64,000 nucleotides of DNA, from the NCBI GenBank assembly GCA_012064385.1, contig QRDG01000415.1, forward strand, positions 1,519,792 to 1,583,791, read 5' to 3'. The position numbers and the translations under genes were made by a program. This stretch comes from Puccinellia tenuiflora. Taxonomy: Eukaryota > Streptophyta > Magnoliopsida > Poales > Poaceae. Of the stretch, positions 63,961-64,000 are shown piece after piece (the stretch's first letter is position 1; every line of letters begins with the position of its first letter). Under the pieces are notes generated by a model. That model had not been told where the DNA came from, did no database searches, and was given only the letters and a program-made list of their open reading frames with translations.

Positions 63961-64000
63961 ATGGAGGAGAAGGGTAGAGGCTTGGGGAGGAGAAGGGGAG

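Larger units (their letters stand above)
63299..64000 (+). mobile_element. Left end of a CACTA DNA transposon (continues beyond window)
   Basis: It starts CACTAGTGGGAAAAAGG, the CACTA-superfamily terminus, inside an LTR. Subterminal motifs such as CCGTGGCGCACC, GTGCGCCACGG and GTGGCGCA recur in both orientations up to ~63560, as in grass CACTA elements, where they bind transposase. The 3 bp before it are GTA; the other end is outside the window. Confidence 0.85.

Overview
The window is intergenic DNA of a large, repeat-rich plant genome, most likely a grass (Poaceae, probably Pooideae). I found no convincing host gene, tRNA or rRNA. Nearly every base can be assigned to nested transposable elements: one SIRE/Maximus-like Copia element, several Gypsy lineages (Tekay-type chromoviruses with giant 3.7-4.6 kb LTRs, Tat-type elements, one Athila-type element), a 5'-truncated LINE, a CACTA DNA transposon, a roughly 377-bp satellite-like repeat, a 52-bp (TA)n run and several minisatellite arrays. 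Lineages were assigned from motifs (LTR ends, primer-binding sites, protein domains), not database searches, so family names are tentative.

Layout, left to right. 1-8848: gag-only Copia element 'S' with the end of its 5' LTR, a gag gene, 3.4 kb without genes and a complete 3' LTR. 8849-13689: three abutting LTR fragments ('U', a copy of the Tekay LTR 'X', and the end of Tekay LTR 'Y'). 13690-17403: an unexplained GC-rich block, (TA)n, and a satellite-like array split by a LINE. 17404-26738: Tat-type Gypsy 'A' (LTR, gag, protease, RT), broken by a 4,554-bp solo LTR 'Z' with a perfect 5-bp target duplication. 26739-28164: 3' end of an A-family element on the minus strand. 28165-32100: 5' LTR and leader of Tekay 'Y'. 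32100-37303: Tat-type 'B' (gag, protease, RT, RNase H, start of a second archaeal-type RNase H). 37304-52211: Tekay chromovirus 'X' with two 4.4-kb LTRs, an extra coiled-coil/acidic ORF before gag, and gag-pol with a chromodomain. 52212-59408: Athila-type 'W' on the minus strand. 59409-62770: 3' end of another Gypsy 'V' with two tandem arrays and an LTR. 62771-63298: minus-strand A-family 5' end. 63299-64000: start of a CACTA element.

The observations I rate highest are these. (1) Element X looks like a chimera of two copies: a single N at 46813 is flanked by an imperfect ~135-bp duplication, its outer flanks do not match as target duplications and lie in different host elements, and its LTRs differ by about 10% over much of their length. 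This is either a misassembly or an inter-element recombination. (2) The Tekay LTRs carry what looks like a multi-exon small acidic reading frame with phase-compatible splice sites, seen in three X-type LTR copies, with a parallel arrangement in Y. (3) X has an ORF of 285 codons between LTR and gag. (4) The Tat elements A and B share an amber stop at the same place between protease and reverse transcriptase, in almost the same nucleotide context.
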